Assembly (NCBI GenBank): GCA_964016985.1
Contig: OZ024826.1
Coordinates: 69,160,768 to 69,224,767, forward strand
Direction of reading: 5' to 3'
Length of the DNA: 64,000 nucleotides
Origin: Anodontia alba
Lineage: Eukaryota; Mollusca; Bivalvia; Lucinida; Lucinidae
Shown here: in pieces, positions 9,890 to 20,172 of the stretch
How positions within the stretch are numbered: the stretch's first letter is position 1
Layout: the number at the start of each line of letters is the position of its first letter
Notes under the pieces: model-generated
The model's database searches: none
What the model was told of the DNA's origin: nothing
What the model saw: only the letters and a program-made list of their open reading frames with translations
Position numbers and translations under genes: made by a program

Positions 9890-11491
9890 TCAACCATTTG
9901 ATATAAAAAAGGGAAAAAACACTGGTCCTTATAATTGCTCCTATCCCTAAAGTCGAAAAAGGGCCATAACTTGCCCAAAAATTTGCGGATGATTACCAAT
10001 ATCGAACTTGACCTGTATTTTACAATAATATATCCTTCTGCAAACTTTCAATAAAATCAATGCATCCCTGCAAAAGTTATTGAGTGGAAACCAATATCAA
10101 TACACCAACAAAAACTAAGTCGAAAAAGGGCCATAACTCAGCCAAAATTTTGTGGATAATTACTAATATCGAACTTGAGCTGTATTTTATAATGCTATAT
10201 CGTCCTGCAAACTTTCAACAAAATCAATGCATCCCTGCAAAAGTTATTGATAGGAAACGAATATCAACACAGCAATGAAAACTAAGCCGAAAAAGGGCCA
10301 TAACTCAGCCAAAATTTGGTGGATGATTACCAATATCTAATTTGACCTGCATTTTACAGTGAGATAAAGTTCTGCAAAGTTTGAATGAAATCAATGCATC
10401 CCTTCAAAAGTTATTGAGCGGAAATGAACAACAAAATTAAGTCAAAAGAGGGTCATAACTCAGCCGAAATTTTTCAGAATTTATTCAGAAGTTAATCAGG
10501 TCATCTACTCATCAACATCAATCTATTCAACAGGTTTCAAGGCTCCATCTTGAATGGTTTTGGAGATATTTTGCTGACAAGATTTCATTCATATTTTTTC
10601 AAAGGGCCATAACTCAGAAAAGAGGCATAATCTGGATGAGAAAAAAAACAACATGTGTCAGCTATTTTTTCATGAGAAACCCATACATGAAATTTCAAAA
10701 CCCTAGCATGGACGGTTCAAAAGTTATGCTATGCATCAAAAAGCATGCAATGTAAAAATGCCCCCAGTTACAAAGGGCCAAAACACATGATGTATTGTCC
10801 AGAATTTATTCAAAAGTTAATCAGGTCATCTACTCATCAATTATACAATACCAATCTACTCACCAGGTTTCAAGGCTCTAGATTCAATAGTTTTTGAGAT
10901 ATTTTGCTGACAAGATTTCATCGATATTTTTTCAAGGGGTCATAACTCAGGAAAGGGGCATAATCCTGATGGGGGAAACAATATGTGTCAGCTATCTTTT
11001 CATGAGGAATCCATATATGAAATTTCAAAACCCTAGCATGCACGGTTCAGAAGTTATGCTATGCATCAAAAAGCATACAATATAAAAATGCCCAAAGTAA
11101 CAAAGGGCCATAACTCATGATGTATTTTTCAGATTTTATTCAAAAGTTAATCAGGTCATCTACTCATCAATACCAATCTATTCATCAGGTTTCAAGGCTC
11201 TAGCTTCAATAGTTTTTGAGATATTTTGCTGACAAGATTTCATCCATATTTTTCAAAGGGCCATAACTCAGGAAAGGGGCATAATCCTGATGGGGAAAAA
11301 TATGTGTCAGCTATTTTTTCATGAGGAATCCATATATGAAATTTCAAAACCCTAGCATGCATGGTTCAGAAGTTATGCTATAACTTCAGAAAAAGCGTAA
11401 CGGACGGACACACGGATGGACGGATGCACGCACGAACAAATGTCCCAGAAGCAATATGCCCCTCCAACTTCTTCGAAGTTGGGGGCATAAA
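9890..11491 (+). repeat. Pearl-like compound array ending in (ACGG)-like tract and hairpin
   Basis: The left half has about 150-bp units (AAGTCGAAAAAGGGCCATAA, TGCATCCCTGCAAAAGTTATTG). The right half has three units of about 325 bp (TAATCAGGTCATCTACTCATC, TTTTGCTGACAAGATTTCATC, GGGCATAATCCTGATG, CCCTAGCATGCACGGTTCAG). It ends with GGACGGACACACGGATGGAC, then CAATATGCCCCTCCAACTTC and its complement GAAGTTGGGGGCATA. The same right-half family recurs at 18640-19574 and 25741-26113. Confidence 0.75.
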
Positions 11492-12397
11492 GATATTTGA
11501 AGGTGTAAATGTGCTGTTGAAGCCTTTAAAAAAGTAGCAATTTATTTTGCAAATTTCTTGATCTGTGATGAATAAATTTCATTGAAATTATTTTTTTCTA
11601 TGCTGAAACATCTTCCCTCTAGGGAAAAGGTTTTTTGATTTCATCATTCTCAGCACAGAACTAAAGATCAATTTTTTAACAAAGGCATCTAAACTGCTCC
11701 CTGACTAAATTCAATGTCAACCATTGTTTACATCATTACACACCAAAAGTACTATCCTGGGAGGATAAGTTGACAGTGACGTCACTGATTGTTTATAATG
11801 TTAGATCAAGCCCATTTTAATAAATAGGTAAAAGCCACCAGAATAGCTACATTCAATAAATATTATAAAAGCGACAACCGTAAATCCGCAGTAGCTCAGT
11901 GGTAGTTTTCCAAGGCTTCCATAATTATTTGTAACGGTTTCCCGATAATTCACCTGCTTTACCCAGGTAGAGTGGTAGCTGCCATTACGTCACTATCACC
12001 TTATCCTCCGAGCACTATAGTTCTTACAGTACATGTGCAGCACTAAAAATAAGACCACAAGAATGTATGGAGAGATAAACTTGTCTTCAGTGATGTTAAA
12101 ATTATCTATAGTATTTATTTTCCACTTGAATGAATATACCTGTGTAGTATACTACATCAAAAAAAGAAAGGTACAGATATTAAAAATTGTAGCATTATGT
12201 GTTCAAGTTTCATACTGTATTCAAAACCAATTTAATCCCTTGTAGAATGAAATACCTGCAAAATCACATATAAATATGACCTAACATGGAACACATATGA
12301 GCCATCACTTAGCAAAACCAACAATGTGGTTGGTCTGTGCGCCATCAAAGACTCAGATCAGCCTGGGCATCCACCCAGTCTGCCAGAATGTTCAATG
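11492..12397. other. No gene recognised; weak tRNA-like box A
   Basis: AT-rich sequence. GTAGCTCAGTGGTAG near 11891 is a good pol III box A, but no matching box B follows, so it is a degenerate SINE trace at best. Near 12340-12395 a dispersed motif (GACTCAGATCAGCCTGGGCA, CCCAGTCTG) recurs at 57150; the mariner inserted immediately after it. Confidence 0.4.
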
Positions 12398-12399
12398 TA

Positions 12400-13739
12400 C
12401 GAGGGATGTTCGAAATGAATTGCTTATTTCTATCTGGAGACTTCAAATTTCAAGTTAGCCCAAAAGTACTCAATTCATGCCCTCGAAGTACTCCCCGTGG
12501 CTAGAAATGCAAAGTTTCAGCCGATGTATCCACTTCTTGAAGGCGTCACGGTACGCTGACTTGGGCACAGTAATAAGGTACTGATGAATGGCAGATCCAA
12601 GTGCCTGTCGGGACTGGTATTTCCGCCCAGCAAGGAATGCTTTCAATTTCGGAAACAAAAAGAAATCACATGGGGCAAGGTCTGGGGAATACGGGGGGTG
12701 AGGCAAAACAGTTACTTTTTCTTTCTTCAAAAACGCCGTAACTATTGCGGAGGTATGAGCTGGGGCATTGTCATGTAGAAGACGGACATGTTTAAAACCA
12801 GTGGCAGGGCGTCGTTTCTGATAATACTTTTTCAGTTTCTTCAGAACTACGTCTTTGTAGTACTTTCCGGTGATGCTTTTGCCCTTTTTCACTGGCACTT
12901 TTATTGCGACTCCTTCACCAGAGAAGAAGATTGCATACAAAACCTTCTTTGTACTCAAAGAACGTTTGGCAATTATTGGGCGTTTGCTGTGTTTAGTGGC
13001 CCAGATCTTATTGCTAACCTTTCTGACGGGCTCAAAATAATGGACCCAGGTTTCATCACCTGTGACGACATTGGCAAACTGCTTTTTGTCATATTTTGGA
13101 AACATTTGAAGCAGCTTTTTGGCCACTTTAACCCGTTGCCTCTTTTGCTCGTCAGTCAACAGATGTGGCACCCATCTAGCAGAAATCTTTCTGACTTTCA
13201 AATGCTTCTTCAAAATAAGGTGAACCGTTGAAAGTGATATGCCTAACTTTCGTGCAATATCACGAACTGTAAATCTGGCATCTCTTTCAATGATTTCCTT
13301 TATTTTGGAAACGATTTCTTTACGAGATGCAGATTTTGGCCTACCTGATTTCGGTGCATTTTTGATGGACTCTACACCAGACTCAAATTTCTTTTTCCAC
13401 CGCCGAACTGTGTCATAAGACACACAAGAAGGTCCAAAAGCAGTAGAAATTTCAGTCATCAGCTTCTTCAAAGAACAACCAAGTTTTGAGCGAGCTTTGA
13501 TGTAAGCCCGTATTTCATCTTTTTTGTCAACGCTTCTACCAACCATTTTTACTGCAGTGGTCAATGACTGCGTGTATTCAAATGGCAAATTTTATGTCTT
13601 ACACTTAGTCTAACATGTACATTTATACACCATTGTGTAGATGTTGAATAACCCTATACAGGTATGTATTGGTTTTTATCGTGCCCCACGTGGATATCGA
13701 GCTAGAGGACAATAAGCAATTCATTTCGAACATCCCTCG
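12400..13739 (-). mobile_element. Complete mariner transposon
   Basis: The element is 1340 bp with perfect 29-bp inverted terminal repeats (outermost CGAGGGATGTTCGAAATGAA). TA duplications lie at 12398-12399 and 13740-13741. It contains one uninterrupted transposase on the minus strand. Perfect termini plus an intact frame suggest recent insertion and possible activity. Confidence 0.95.
12470..13546 (-). CDS. Mariner transposase, DD34D, intact
   Basis: The protein is 358 residues from the first ATG (13546). The open frame extends 14 codons further upstream without an ATG. The N-terminal half has two helix-turn-helix regions with a GRPK linker between them, which bind the terminal repeats. 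The family signature WVPHLLT follows. The catalytic Asp triad lies in VTGDETW (D164), LHDNAPAH (D259) and APCDFF (D294); 34 residues separate the last two, the mariner hallmark. YSPDLAPCDFFLFP is canonical. Length matches the usual 340-360. The enzyme cuts and pastes the element at TA sites. All expected catalytic residues are present and no stop is seen; whether it is expressed cannot be told. Confidence 0.95.
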   Translation of the reverse strand: MVGRSVDKKDEIRAYIKARSKLGCSLKKLMTEISTAFGPSCVSYDTVRRWKKKFESGVESIKNAPKSGRPKSASRKEIVSKIKEIIERDARFTVRDIARKLGISLSTVHLILKKHLKVRKISARWVPHLLTDEQKRQRVKVAKKLLQMFPKYDKKQFANVVTGDETWVHYFEPVRKVSNKIWATKHSKRPIIAKRSLSTKKVLYAIFFSGEGVAIKVPVKKGKSITGKYYKDVVLKKLKKYYQKRRPATGFKHVRLLHDNAPAHTSAIVTAFLKKEKVTVLPHPPYSPDLAPCDFFLFPKLKAFLAGRKYQSRQALGSAIHQYLITVPKSAYRDAFKKWIHRLKLCISSHGEYFEGMN

Positions 13740-13741
13740 TA

Positions 13742-14084
13742 TGCTTAATAGTAGTTAAGGATCGTAACTTAACTACATGTATTCACTACTGAGGTAACAG
13801 TTCATGAAGTTATGATGTGATTAAATTTGAACTTGGGCAAAGCTTTCACGTGAAGCTTTTACTTCACCAAGTAAAGATTGAATAGCTAAGGCATTATGAA
13901 AGCACACCTATTGAATATAGTGGAATTTTTATGGCTGTAAAAATTACAATTTGAGATGAAAATAAAAAGACATTTTCTTATTTTTCCTCAAAGCATAACT
14001 TTTGGGTACTCATTAGAACTACATTATTGAGGTTCTAACAAGTAGCCACAATCTATATTTTAGAGCAGTAATAAGAACCAGAAT
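13742..14084. other. No gene recognised
   Basis: AT-rich unique-looking sequence between the mariner and the next pearl-like element. No open frame or repeat is recognised. Confidence 0.5.
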
Positions 14085-15330
14085 TCCGCGGAAGGTGGCG
14101 TCGCACCTGCTAAGGCAAAAATCACAGGAGCCACAATCAGAACGTGGTTATTAAATAAGTTTATTTCATTCTTAGCAGTGCTAGGTTGGAAAAGTGACAA
14201 AAATTAAGACAAGGGTTATATGAAAAGCAGATGCACATCTTCAGACTATGGAGAAAACATGTGCAAAGTTTCAAAAAGACCGTTTTATAATTGTATGAGA
14301 AGTTGCAATGACATGTTATCCATTTTCTATACATCTGAGGTCAATAAATGACAAAGTTCAAAAAGAACAAAAAAGTGACAAAAAATATGGCAAGGATTGT
14401 ATGAAAAGCATGTGCACATCTTCAGACTATGGAGAAAACATGTGCAAAGTTCCAAAAAGATTAGTATAAAATTGTATGAGTTGTGCTCACGAGGTACCCA
14501 CTGTCTATATATTGAGGGTGAAAAATGACTAAATTCACAATGTGGAAAAAGTGAAAAAAATAATCTAACAATAACATCCAAATCACATGCACATCCTCAT
14601 ACCATGAAGAAAACACATGCAAAGTTTCATAATAATCCATACAAAACTGTAAGAGGAGTTGCACTCACAAGAGGTACCAACTGTTTATATATAAAGGGTG
14701 AAAAATGACTAAGTTCACAATGTGGAAAAAGTGACAAAAAATAATCTAACATTTATATCCAAACCACATGCACATCCTCATACCATGAAGAAAACATATG
14801 CAAAGTTTCAAAACGATCGGTACAAAACTGTAAGAGGAGTTGCGCTCACAAGAGATACCCATTGTCTATATATTGAGGATGAAAAATGACTAAGTTCACA
14901 ATGTGGAAAAAGTGACAAAAAATGTTCTAACAATTTTACCCAAACCATATGTACATCCTCATACCATGAAGAAAACACATGCAAAGTTTCAAAACAATCA
15001 GTATAAAACTGTAAGAGGAGTTGCACTCACAAGAGGTACCCAGTGTCTATATATTGAGGTGAAAAATGACTAAGTTCACAATGTGGAAAAAGTGACAAAA
15101 AATAATCTGACAATTATATCCAAATCACATGCACATCTTCATACCATGATGAAAACACATGCAAAGTTTCAAATTGATCGGTACAAAACTGTAAGAGGAG
15201 TTGCGCTCACAAGACACCCAGGGTAAATGTTGACGGGAAGACGAACGGATGGACGGATGGACAAACAGACGGACGGACAGAAACTTGCACGCCTAAGTCA
15301 CCCATGCTAAAGCAGGTGCGACAAAAATAT
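14085..15330 (+). mobile_element. Pearl-like element with subterminal inverted repeats, about 180-bp core units
   Basis: GTCGCACCTGCT at 14100-14111 is exactly complementary to AGCAGGTGCGAC at 15311-15322. Between them lie five to six units; the block CACAATGTGGAAAAAGTGA recurs at 14537, 14717, 14898 and 15078 (spacing 180-181). After the units comes ACGGATGGACGGATGGAC...GACGGACGGACAG. Inverted ends, tandem core and ACGG microsatellite make this a well-delimited example of the type. Confidence 0.85.
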
Positions 15331-16760
15331 CTTTTTTTGACTGAAAAAAAAATGAATATGAATTAAAGAAGTTATGCTGCTGGCATTTTTAGGTCCAAAA
15401 TAGCCTGTTTTCAGCAATCATGGGGACATAACTGTATGAGTAATAGCCTGACACTACCCGTCATCCACACTTTTATCCCTGGCCTTCTTATATGTATGTT
15501 TCAGGAAGATCCCATGTATGTTTCAGGAAGATCCCATCAAAAATTAAAGACTTTCGAATCAAAACCTATGATGATAAAAAGATAATAAAAAAAATGCAAT
15601 TTCAGCAATCAAGGGGATATAACCAGATCCATGCCTGTTGGTCTGAACATTCTGATTCATCATTCGTTTATGGATTTATGAGATTGATTTATGGCTGGGG
15701 TACCATGACCACAACTACTTATTGCAGATATGCCCAGCTAGCCAGTTTTCAAACTCATTAGAGCTTTTACCCCCATACTTATATGTTTCCGGGTTCTCTC
15801 TATTATTTTGAAAATTGAAGTAAAAAAGCTGTCTTCCAGAAAAAGTTGGAGTTTACTTTTCTACTTTCCAAAAAGCTGGAGTCAGAGGTAAAAAGTTGGA
15901 GTAAAATACTCCAAATTCAGAGTTAAACGTTTGTGTTAGTTTCATGAAGACCCTGATGAAACTCAGGATTTATGGTTATGACCGTACAAGGTAGCATAAC
16001 TCTTTGATAAATACCGTGATCAACATCCCTGAATTTATCTGAGCTTTTATCCCTGACCTACACATATGTAAGTTTCAGGAAGATCCCATCAAAACTAAAG
16101 GACTTTTGGTGATGACAAAGTTAGAAACAGGCATTTTCAGCAGTCAAGGGGACATAACTTCATGACAGATAGGTTGACTCGCCAGTTTTCGAAATATCGT
16201 AGTTTTTATCCCTGACCTACATATACCTAAGTTTCAAGAGGATCTGATCAAAACTTAGGCCAAAATCGCTGTAACCCGGCCGACCCTGTCTCAACCCCCT
16301 CCCCACTCTAAACTAAAACCAGAGGACCATTCGTCCTGAAACGCTCACCTGACTGCTGAAAAAACGTTAAAATTTAGCCCCAGCCCCACACAATCCCTTT
16401 GGGCAAAATTTTGATGTCAGTGGATACCTTTTGTCATTCTGACCCACTGCTGCAAGTTTAAATAGTATCTCTTTGAACTGTTATTATTATTATTTTTTTT
16501 TTACATTTTTTCATTATTTTATACATGTGTATATTCCTGGGGCAGGACACATAACCCACTGGGGGCAGAATTTTGATGTCAACAGATACCCTCTGTCATT
16601 GTGGCTCACTGTTGCAAGTTTCAGGGTTTTTTTTTCTTTAAACTGTGATTTTTCTATATTCTTTTAATTATTTTATACATGAATATAGCCCAAGAGCATG
16701 AGCACATAACCCCTAGGACTAGAATTTTAATGTCAATAGATACCCTCTGTCTAGTATCAA
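15331..16760 (+). repeat. Two decayed repeat arrays
   Basis: 15340-16300 holds diverged units with TTTCAGGAAGATCCCATCAAAA and AGCAATCAAGGGGACATAAC. Near 16318 a head motif appears (AGAGGACCATTCGTCCT... CGCTCACCTGA) like those of the arrays at 27327 and 47990. From 16390 three units of about 150 bp follow (GGGCAAAATTTTGATGTCA, GATACCCTCTGTCATT, TTATTTTATACATG). No terminal hairpin is seen. Confidence 0.55.
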
Positions 16761-17262
16761 TATATCACTACAAGAATACTTTTTATAAAATCATAAATTA
16801 CTGGTTTTACATACGAGGTGAAGCAGATAAGAATATTTTGATATATACTGTATATATATTTAAAAATGGCATGCCTGTAATTTTGACTATATAAGGAATT
16901 GTAGAGGGTTGATGCTGTTCTATAAACGGGGCGTAAATGAACTGTTTTTTTGCCGTTTTTATTTGTCAAATTCCGTTTCAAGAACGCAGTGTTTAGATAA
17001 AACAAAAATGATGATCGTATCTCCATTATGTGCTGAATGATCAGCGAAATGTTACATGTATACTTGTTCCATGACATTGCAGCTGATAAAATAATATGTT
17101 CGATTAGTTTGAAAATACTTATCAAATGTTTTATTCTCACATTTTTGTGCACCTTTATATCTGTTTACAAATCATTGTTCTCAAACCTTGTAACCGCCGT
17201 TCAAAAAAGTGACACTGTGCACTGTCATTACTACTCACGATGCCAAAACCTGTTGTTTTGAC
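16761..17262. other. No gene recognised
   Basis: AT-rich sequence with short open frames only. It ends at the 12-bp target duplication TGTTGTTTTGAC (17251-17262) of the following SINE. Confidence 0.5.
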
Positions 17263-17557
17263 TTTTGATTGATTGTGTTGGGGTTTAACGACACGTCAAC
17301 CCTTGAGGGTCATTTTGTGTCGTCTCCCAGAGAAAGGGAGAAAAGAGATAGAAGAGAGAGTAGAGGAGATGAAAGAGAGGGACAGGGAAGAAAGAGGAAC
17401 AGGAATGAAAGTGAAGAAACAGAAGAAATAAAAACATTCCCCCTCTACCCTTACCCACTACAAGGATAGCAGGCCTTGCCCAACTGTAAGCCAATATCAG
17501 TTGGACGCCCCGGTGATGTAAGATACACAGCACCTTCGCACCACCCGACCACCCCCG
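17263..17557 (-). mobile_element. SINE copy 2 (AATC-tailed)
   Basis: This copy is nearly identical to the one at 3339-3631, with visible differences such as GTCGTCTCCC against GTCATCTCCC and GCCCCGGTG against GCCCCAGTG. It is flanked by TGTTGTTTTGAC at 17251-17262 and 17558-17569. The orientation is the same, with the tail at the left. Near-identity with clean duplications indicates a recently mobile family. Confidence 0.9.
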
Positions 17558-17569
17558 TGTTGTTTTGAC

Positions 17570-18640
17570 AGCATATTTTCAAGTAACTAATGTAGATATT
17601 AGTATGCAATGTGTAGTGGGTTTATTCTTTGTTCTTTTTGAAACAGACTATTGAAAAACCTGGGGACAGAACGAAAATCTAAACGGAAACTATTTACTTG
17701 TGCGCAGTTCCCGCGTTCGACTTTTGTCTTGTTCTCGGCTTTTAGAATGGACACAAAAATGTTGGTCTCTGTGTATATACATTTACAGTGAGGTGTTTAA
17801 AATAAACGTAGAATAAATTTTATACCTCTTATGGAGCATGGCTGAGGGTGACGTGGATAACGTTGTGAATCCATCCCAAGATCCACTAGTTTTGCATAAC
17901 TAACAGATGTGGGGGCGGGGCGGGCAGTGGGCGAAACAACTATTGCAAGAATATTTACTCCACCTGCCTTAAAAACGATAAAAAAAAGCAAAGTAGACAG
18001 CCCCAAAAAGGTGAACAGATGAATGCAGGCGCCGAGTGCAGAGTATCTGTGTGTAAACTGCTGAACCATGTGGTGGCACCCATTGTGAATAGATCTGCCA
18101 TTTTTTTTTTTTTTTTTTTTTTTACAATCAGCATTAATATCTCAAGTGGCACACTTGTGTAAAAAATACGATAAAGTGAGAGTTTGCAACAACCATTATG
18201 ACAAATTCACATCGACTTGACCTTACAGTTTAATTTACTATTCCCGATACCCGTCAAGCTTCAGTATGTTACAAAAGCCATATCAGAATGTCTGCTGTCA
18301 AAAACAGGGTCAGTCGGGTTAGTAGAAACACATCTATTTTTTAGGCCCAAGTAGGTCAAGATCTACACTTTCATGAGCCTACTGTAAGAAGCAAATCGAT
18401 TTTTTAAAGACGATCATGCATTTCTATAAATAGATTTTATTGGCTGACAAAGTGTCCGATCCAGTTTTTCAAATTGGGACGGGAACCAGGACCGACCTTG
18501 ACATTGCCAAAAACTACTGAAAAGATACGGAGAACATTTCATGTCCACAGAATTGTTTTGGTAATTTTCTTTTAATTATTCGTTAATTTATTGACTTTCT
18601 GCTCATATGATCCATATAAGTAGTTTTATGACGCGACTTA
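17570..18640. other. No gene recognised
   Basis: Mixed sequence with a 25-nt T run (18101-18123) and no convincing exon. Short open frames are not supported by recognisable motifs. Confidence 0.5.
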
Positions 18641-19574
18641 TTGGCCTGTATATGTGTCAACTATTTTTTCATGAGGAATCCATAAATGAATTTCAAAACC
18701 CTAGCATGCACAGTAGTTCAAAACTTATGCTAAGCATCTAAAAGTGTGCATGTAAAAAGGCCCAAAATGACAAAGGGCCATAACTCAAGAAGTACTTTTC
18801 AGAATTTATTCAAAAGTTAATCAGGTCATCTACTCTTTGACATGATTCTATCCATATTTTTTCAAAGGGCCATAACTCAGGAAAGGGGCATAATCCTGAT
18901 AAGAAAAAATAAGTGTCAGCTATTTTTTCATGAGGAATCCATACATGAAATTTCAAAACCCTAGCTAGGCATCTCAGTGTGCAATGTAAAAATGCCCAAA
19001 ATGACAAAGGGCCATAACTCAAGAAGTACTTTTCAGAATTTATTCAAAAGTTACTCAGGTCATCTACTCATCCCTACCAATTTATTCCTTAAATTTCAAG
19101 GCTCTAGCTTCAATATTTTTTTTTAGATATTTTGCAGACAAGACTTCCTCCATATTTTTTCAAAGGGCCATAACTCAGGAACAGGGCATAATCCTGATAA
19201 GAAAAAAAAAATATGTGTCAGCTATTTTTTCATGAGAAATCTAAATATGAAATTTCAAAACCCTAGCATGCATAGTAGTTCAAAACTTATGCTATGCATC
19301 AAAAAGTGTGCAATGTAAAAATGCCCAAAATGACAAGGGGCAATAACTCAAGAAGTACTTTTCAGAATTTATTCAAAAGTTAATCAGGTCATCTACTCAC
19401 TGCTACCAACCTATTCCTCAAATTTCAAGGCTCTAGCTTCAATAGTTTTTGAGATAGTTTGCTGACAAGATTCCATCCATATTTTTTCAAAGGGCCATAA
19501 CTAAAGAAAGGGGCATATTCCTGATAAGAAAAAAATACTATTTTTTGCATCAAAAAGTATGCAATGTAAAAATG
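18640..19574 (+). repeat. Pearl-like array, left part, split by the DIRS element
   Basis: About three units belong to the 325-bp family seen at 10470-11491 (TCAGGTCATCTACTC, TTTCAAAGGGCCATAACTCA, GGGCATAATCCTGATAAG, CCCTAGCATGCA). The array stops at AAAATG (19569-19574) and resumes at AAAATGCCCAAAGTTAC from 25740, giving the expected AAAATGCCCAAA sequence of the unit. Confidence 0.85.
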
Positions 19575-19614
19575 AAGTTTTTTAAAAGTAAAACATATTG
19601 TAACGAGTAATACT

Positions 19615-19773
19615 TAACCTATAGATAATGTGCTATTCTATTCTGTTATTCACCCCCTCCACAGAAAAAACGACCTTTCAGTCGTTATAAAGTCTTAATT
19701 CAGAAGGTCCCTTTAACAGTTACCTGTATGACGTAGTTCCTCCCGCTCAAATGATCACGTGTCAGTTTCTTTT
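19615..19773. repeat. DIRS inverted terminal repeat, left
   Basis: It begins TTAACCTATAGATAATGTGC and runs through CACCCCCTCCACAG, ACGACCTTTCAGTCGT and GATCACGTGTCAGTTTCTTTT. It is the inverted complement of 25566-25725. It contains its own small inverted repeat ACGACctttcaGTCGT. Beyond it the left end has a unique outer stretch to 19575 (AAGTTTTTTAAAAGTAAAAC). Confidence 0.9.
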
Positions 19774-19835
19774 ATGTGTAAAACAATACACAATTAGGAG
19801 AAAGGAGCAAGGGAAGGGAGGTGGGATGATAAATA

Positions 19836-19932
19836 CTTATCTATAGGTTAAGTATTACTCGTTAAAATATGTTTTACTTTTAAAAAACTTCATTTTAACT
19901 TCGTAATACATTAACCTATAGATAATGTGCTA
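19836..19932. repeat. DIRS internal complementary region (ICR)
   Basis: The first part (19836-19890) is the reverse complement of the element's left terminus (19575-about 19630, one mismatch seen). The second part (19897-19932, ACTTCGTAATACATTAACC) is the reverse complement of the right terminus. They meet at CATTTT, the complement of AAAATG. In the DIRS model this segment templates joining of the two ends into a circle. Confidence 0.88.
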
Positions 19933-20172
19933 GAATTTGTAGAATAGGAGGGAGGATTTCTCCTAATAAGTTAGTCCCAACTTCTGAATTAAGGCTTAAT
20001 AAAAGGATTTATTTTTTATATATATATAATGAGGACATAATTAGTGCTTAAGGCAATAATAAGATCCTTTAACCAAGGATAAAGTAATCCAGGGTTAACA
20101 TATATATATAATAAAGATATAATTAGTACCTCTCTAGTATAGCATCAGGTCTAGGGGGGCTGTTGACGTTGT

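Noticed and set aside
12584..13231. Plus-strand open frames over the mariner
   Set aside because: Shadows of the minus-strand transposase.
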